A model generated the notes under the pieces. It ran no database searches. It was not told where the DNA came from and worked only from the letters and a program-made list of their open reading frames with translations. Made by a program: the position numbers and the translations under genes. From contig DMPG01000234.1 of the NCBI GenBank assembly GCA_003456055.1, positions 863-7,831 on the forward strand: a stretch of DNA of 6,969 bases, given 5' to 3'. This stretch comes from Bacteroidota bacterium. GTDB taxonomy: Bacteria > Bacteroidota > Ignavibacteria > UBA10030 > UBA8401. This document shows, in pieces, positions 5,780 to 6,969 of this stretch (position 1 is the stretch's first letter; every line of letters begins with the position of its first letter).

Positions 5780-6357
5780 AATCAAAAAGTATTTTAATCG
5801 CAGGCATATTGTTCGGATTGTTCATCGGATGGTATGTCTTTCCGTTTGTGTTATATCAACGAAATGAACAACCGATCCAATTCAGTCATTTGGCTCACAC
5901 CGGCGAAAAAGGAGGAATGGCTTGCGAAGATTGTCATTCAACCAATGAGAATGGTCGTTTCCAAGGAATTCCTGCAGTTGTAAAATGTTCTGAATGTCAT
6001 TCAGTCCCACTTGGAACGACTGAGAACGAAAAACGATTAGTTGAAGAATTCATTACTCCAAACAAAGAGATTCCATGGCTTGTGTATTCCCGTCAACCTG
6101 ATAATGCCTTTTTCTCTCATGCACCGCATATTAAACTCGGCGAAATGAAATGCGAAGATTGCCACGGTCCGCATGGAAATTCCGAATTCTTAAAGACCCA
6201 TCAGACAAACAGAATTTCCGGTTATAGCAGAGATATTTGGGGTGAAAATATTTCAGGAATTTCATTGGTTAAATGGGAAGGGATGAAAATGGATAAATGC
6301 GTTCGCTGCCACGAGGATAATGACCGCCGTGACGGATGCGTTGCATGTCACAAGTAG
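5776..6357 (+). CDS. Membrane-anchored pentaheme cytochrome c (ActA/QrcA-like)
   Basis: 193 residues with an N-terminal hydrophobic helix (about 6-27) that looks like an uncleaved anchor, leaving the rest in the periplasm. Five CxxCH heme c motifs are present: C50, C71, C126, C175 and C188 (first Cys of each). F-S-H-x-x-H (H38/H41 and H115/H118) appears in both halves and probably supplies distal histidine ligands, as in class III/c7-type cytochromes. Size, single anchor and five hemes fit ActA of Alternative Complex III. QrcA of the Qrc menaquinone reductase is the close alternative but is reported as hexaheme. It would pass electrons between the quinone-linked membrane complex and periplasmic cytochromes. 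The start codon overlaps the previous stop (ATGA), so the two genes are translationally coupled. A molybdopterin-like protein follows after 65 nt, the expected A-B subunit order. Confidence 0.9.
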   Translation: MKSKSILIAGILFGLFIGWYVFPFVLYQRNEQPIQFSHLAHTGEKGGMACEDCHSTNENGRFQGIPAVVKCSECHSVPLGTTENEKRLVEEFITPNKEIPWLVYSRQPDNAFFSHAPHIKLGEMKCEDCHGPHGNSEFLKTHQTNRISGYSRDIWGENISGISLVKWEGMKMDKCVRCHEDNDRRDGCVACHK

Positions 6358-6422
6358 ATAAACGGTGGAGTTCACCATAAAAGTGAAAAGTGAATTCATT
6401 AAAATCGAATCGAAAGAATTTT

Positions 6423-6969
6423 ATGTCAAAAATAATTACGCGAAGAGATATTCTCAAATTCACTGGTGGTGGAATTCTTGGGATCATGTTTTCTCCACTC
6501 CCTTGGAAACTGCTTGATGATTCTTCTATCTGGACGCAAAACTGGTCACTTACTCCAAAACTTTCACACGGACCAATCGTCACTGCATTTTCGCATTGTA
6601 CAATGTGCAATGGTGGATGCGCGATAAAAGCGCAATGTATTACAGGCATGCCGTATTATTTAAGCGGGGTTCAAAATCATCCTCTTACCCATGGAACTAT
6701 TTGCACTCAAGGATTAGCAAGCCATCACATGGCTCATCATCCGTTGCGTATCGTTCATCCTCACAAGTTTGTCGGAAAGTCCAGCAGCAGTAACATGGTT
6801 GCCGTTTCGTATCAGGAATCCTTGGATGAAATAACAAACCATATTAAAAATGCAAAAGGATCAATTGCAATTCTTGATCAGCAGCCAAATAGAGTAATTT
6901 CGGAAATCTATCGAGAATTCTTGAGTAAGACAAAAAACGGAAAGTATATGACATCTCCTTCTCAAGAAC
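6423..6969 (+). CDS. Molybdopterin oxidoreductase-like Fe-S protein (QrcB/ActB-like), N-terminal part
   Basis: 182 residues are visible, and the frame is open at the right edge; full-length relatives have several hundred to about a thousand residues. A Tat signal T6-R7-R8-D-I-L-K is followed by a Gly-rich hydrophobic stretch (15-31), so the protein is exported folded and may stay anchored, since no clear A-x-A cleavage site is seen. A [4Fe-4S] motif C59-x2-C62-x3-C66-x27-C94 marks the N-terminal domain of the DMSO-reductase (CISM) superfamily. The residue two after the last Cys is Gln (C94-T-Q96-G), where catalytic members usually have Lys or Arg, which suits a non-catalytic, cofactor-less Qrc/Act type. 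The ATG at 6423 has only a weak A-rich upstream region but places the twin Arg correctly. Its partner is the pentaheme cytochrome just upstream. A genuine molybdoenzyme (polysulfide or tetrathionate reductase type) cannot be excluded without the missing C-terminus and downstream genes. Confidence 0.85.
   Translation, partial: MSKIITRRDILKFTGGGILGIMFSPLPWKLLDDSSIWTQNWSLTPKLSHGPIVTAFSHCTMCNGGCAIKAQCITGMPYYLSGVQNHPLTHGTICTQGLASHHMAHHPLRIVHPHKFVGKSSSSNMVAVSYQESLDEITNHIKNAKGSIAILDQQPNRVISEIYREFLSKTKNGKYMTSPSQE

Noticed and set aside
5359..5825. Minus-strand open frames opposite the GcvH-like gene
   Set aside because: They overlap a well-supported coding region that shows recognisable H-protein motifs and operon overlap; the antisense frames show no family motifs.
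5776..6357. A sixth heme site in the cytochrome, as in QrcA
   Set aside because: Only five CxxCH motifs are present and there are no leftover cysteines that would form an expanded CXnCH site.
6364..6376. Small hairpin GGTGG-AGT-TCACC between the cytochrome and the Mo-like gene
   Set aside because: Five pairs including a G-T wobble and no following T run, so it is too weak to call a terminator. The two genes are probably co-transcribed.

Overview
The window is a low-GC bacterial chromosome segment. It holds two divergent gene clusters that look like one redox-sensing and respiratory locus, plus the start of an unrelated thiol-redox gene at the left edge. The organism is probably a member of the Fibrobacterota-Chlorobiota-Bacteroidota (FCB) group, for example an Ignavibacteria-like lineage. 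The reasons are a YpdA-type bacillithiol reductase, an archaemetzincin, a sigma-54 regulator, and an Act/Qrc-type cytochrome plus molybdopterin-like protein. Clear Shine-Dalgarno sites before several genes argue against a typical Bacteroidia genome. This placement is inference, not proof.

Minus strand, right to left (4062 to 459): a tightly coupled three-gene operon. It encodes a membrane histidine kinase with two c-type heme motifs in its periplasmic loop, a cytosolic archaemetzincin-type zinc protease (GTGA overlap with the kinase), and an NtrC-family sigma-54 response regulator (2-nt gap after the protease). A near-consensus sigma-54 -24/-12 element (4081-4096) lies just ahead of the kinase. 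A rho-independent terminator (381-419) follows the regulator. Beyond it starts a truncated ypdA-like gene (367 to 1).

The 440-nt intergenic region (4063-4502) separates the divergent clusters. It carries the minus-strand sigma-54 promoter, a good plus-strand sigma-70-type promoter (4391-4419), and one GC-richer imperfect inverted repeat (4322-4338).

Plus strand (4503 to the right edge): a 96-aa single-TM protein, a 318-aa cytosolic protein joining a duplicated four-cysteine module to a divergent GcvH-like (lipoyl-carrier) domain, a membrane-anchored pentaheme cytochrome c (ATGA overlap), and the N-terminal 182 residues of a Tat-exported molybdopterin-oxidoreductase-like protein with a [4Fe-4S] motif. 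The last two resemble the first two subunits of Qrc (menaquinone reductase) or Alternative Complex III.

Working model (inference): the heme-bearing kinase reads periplasmic redox state or a heme ligand and phosphorylates the sigma-54 regulator. The regulator controls its own operon and possibly the neighbouring quinone-linked respiratory complex. The most unusual elements are the protease embedded in the two-component operon and the Cys-duplicated, lipoyl-site-altered GcvH-like protein that heads the respiratory cluster.
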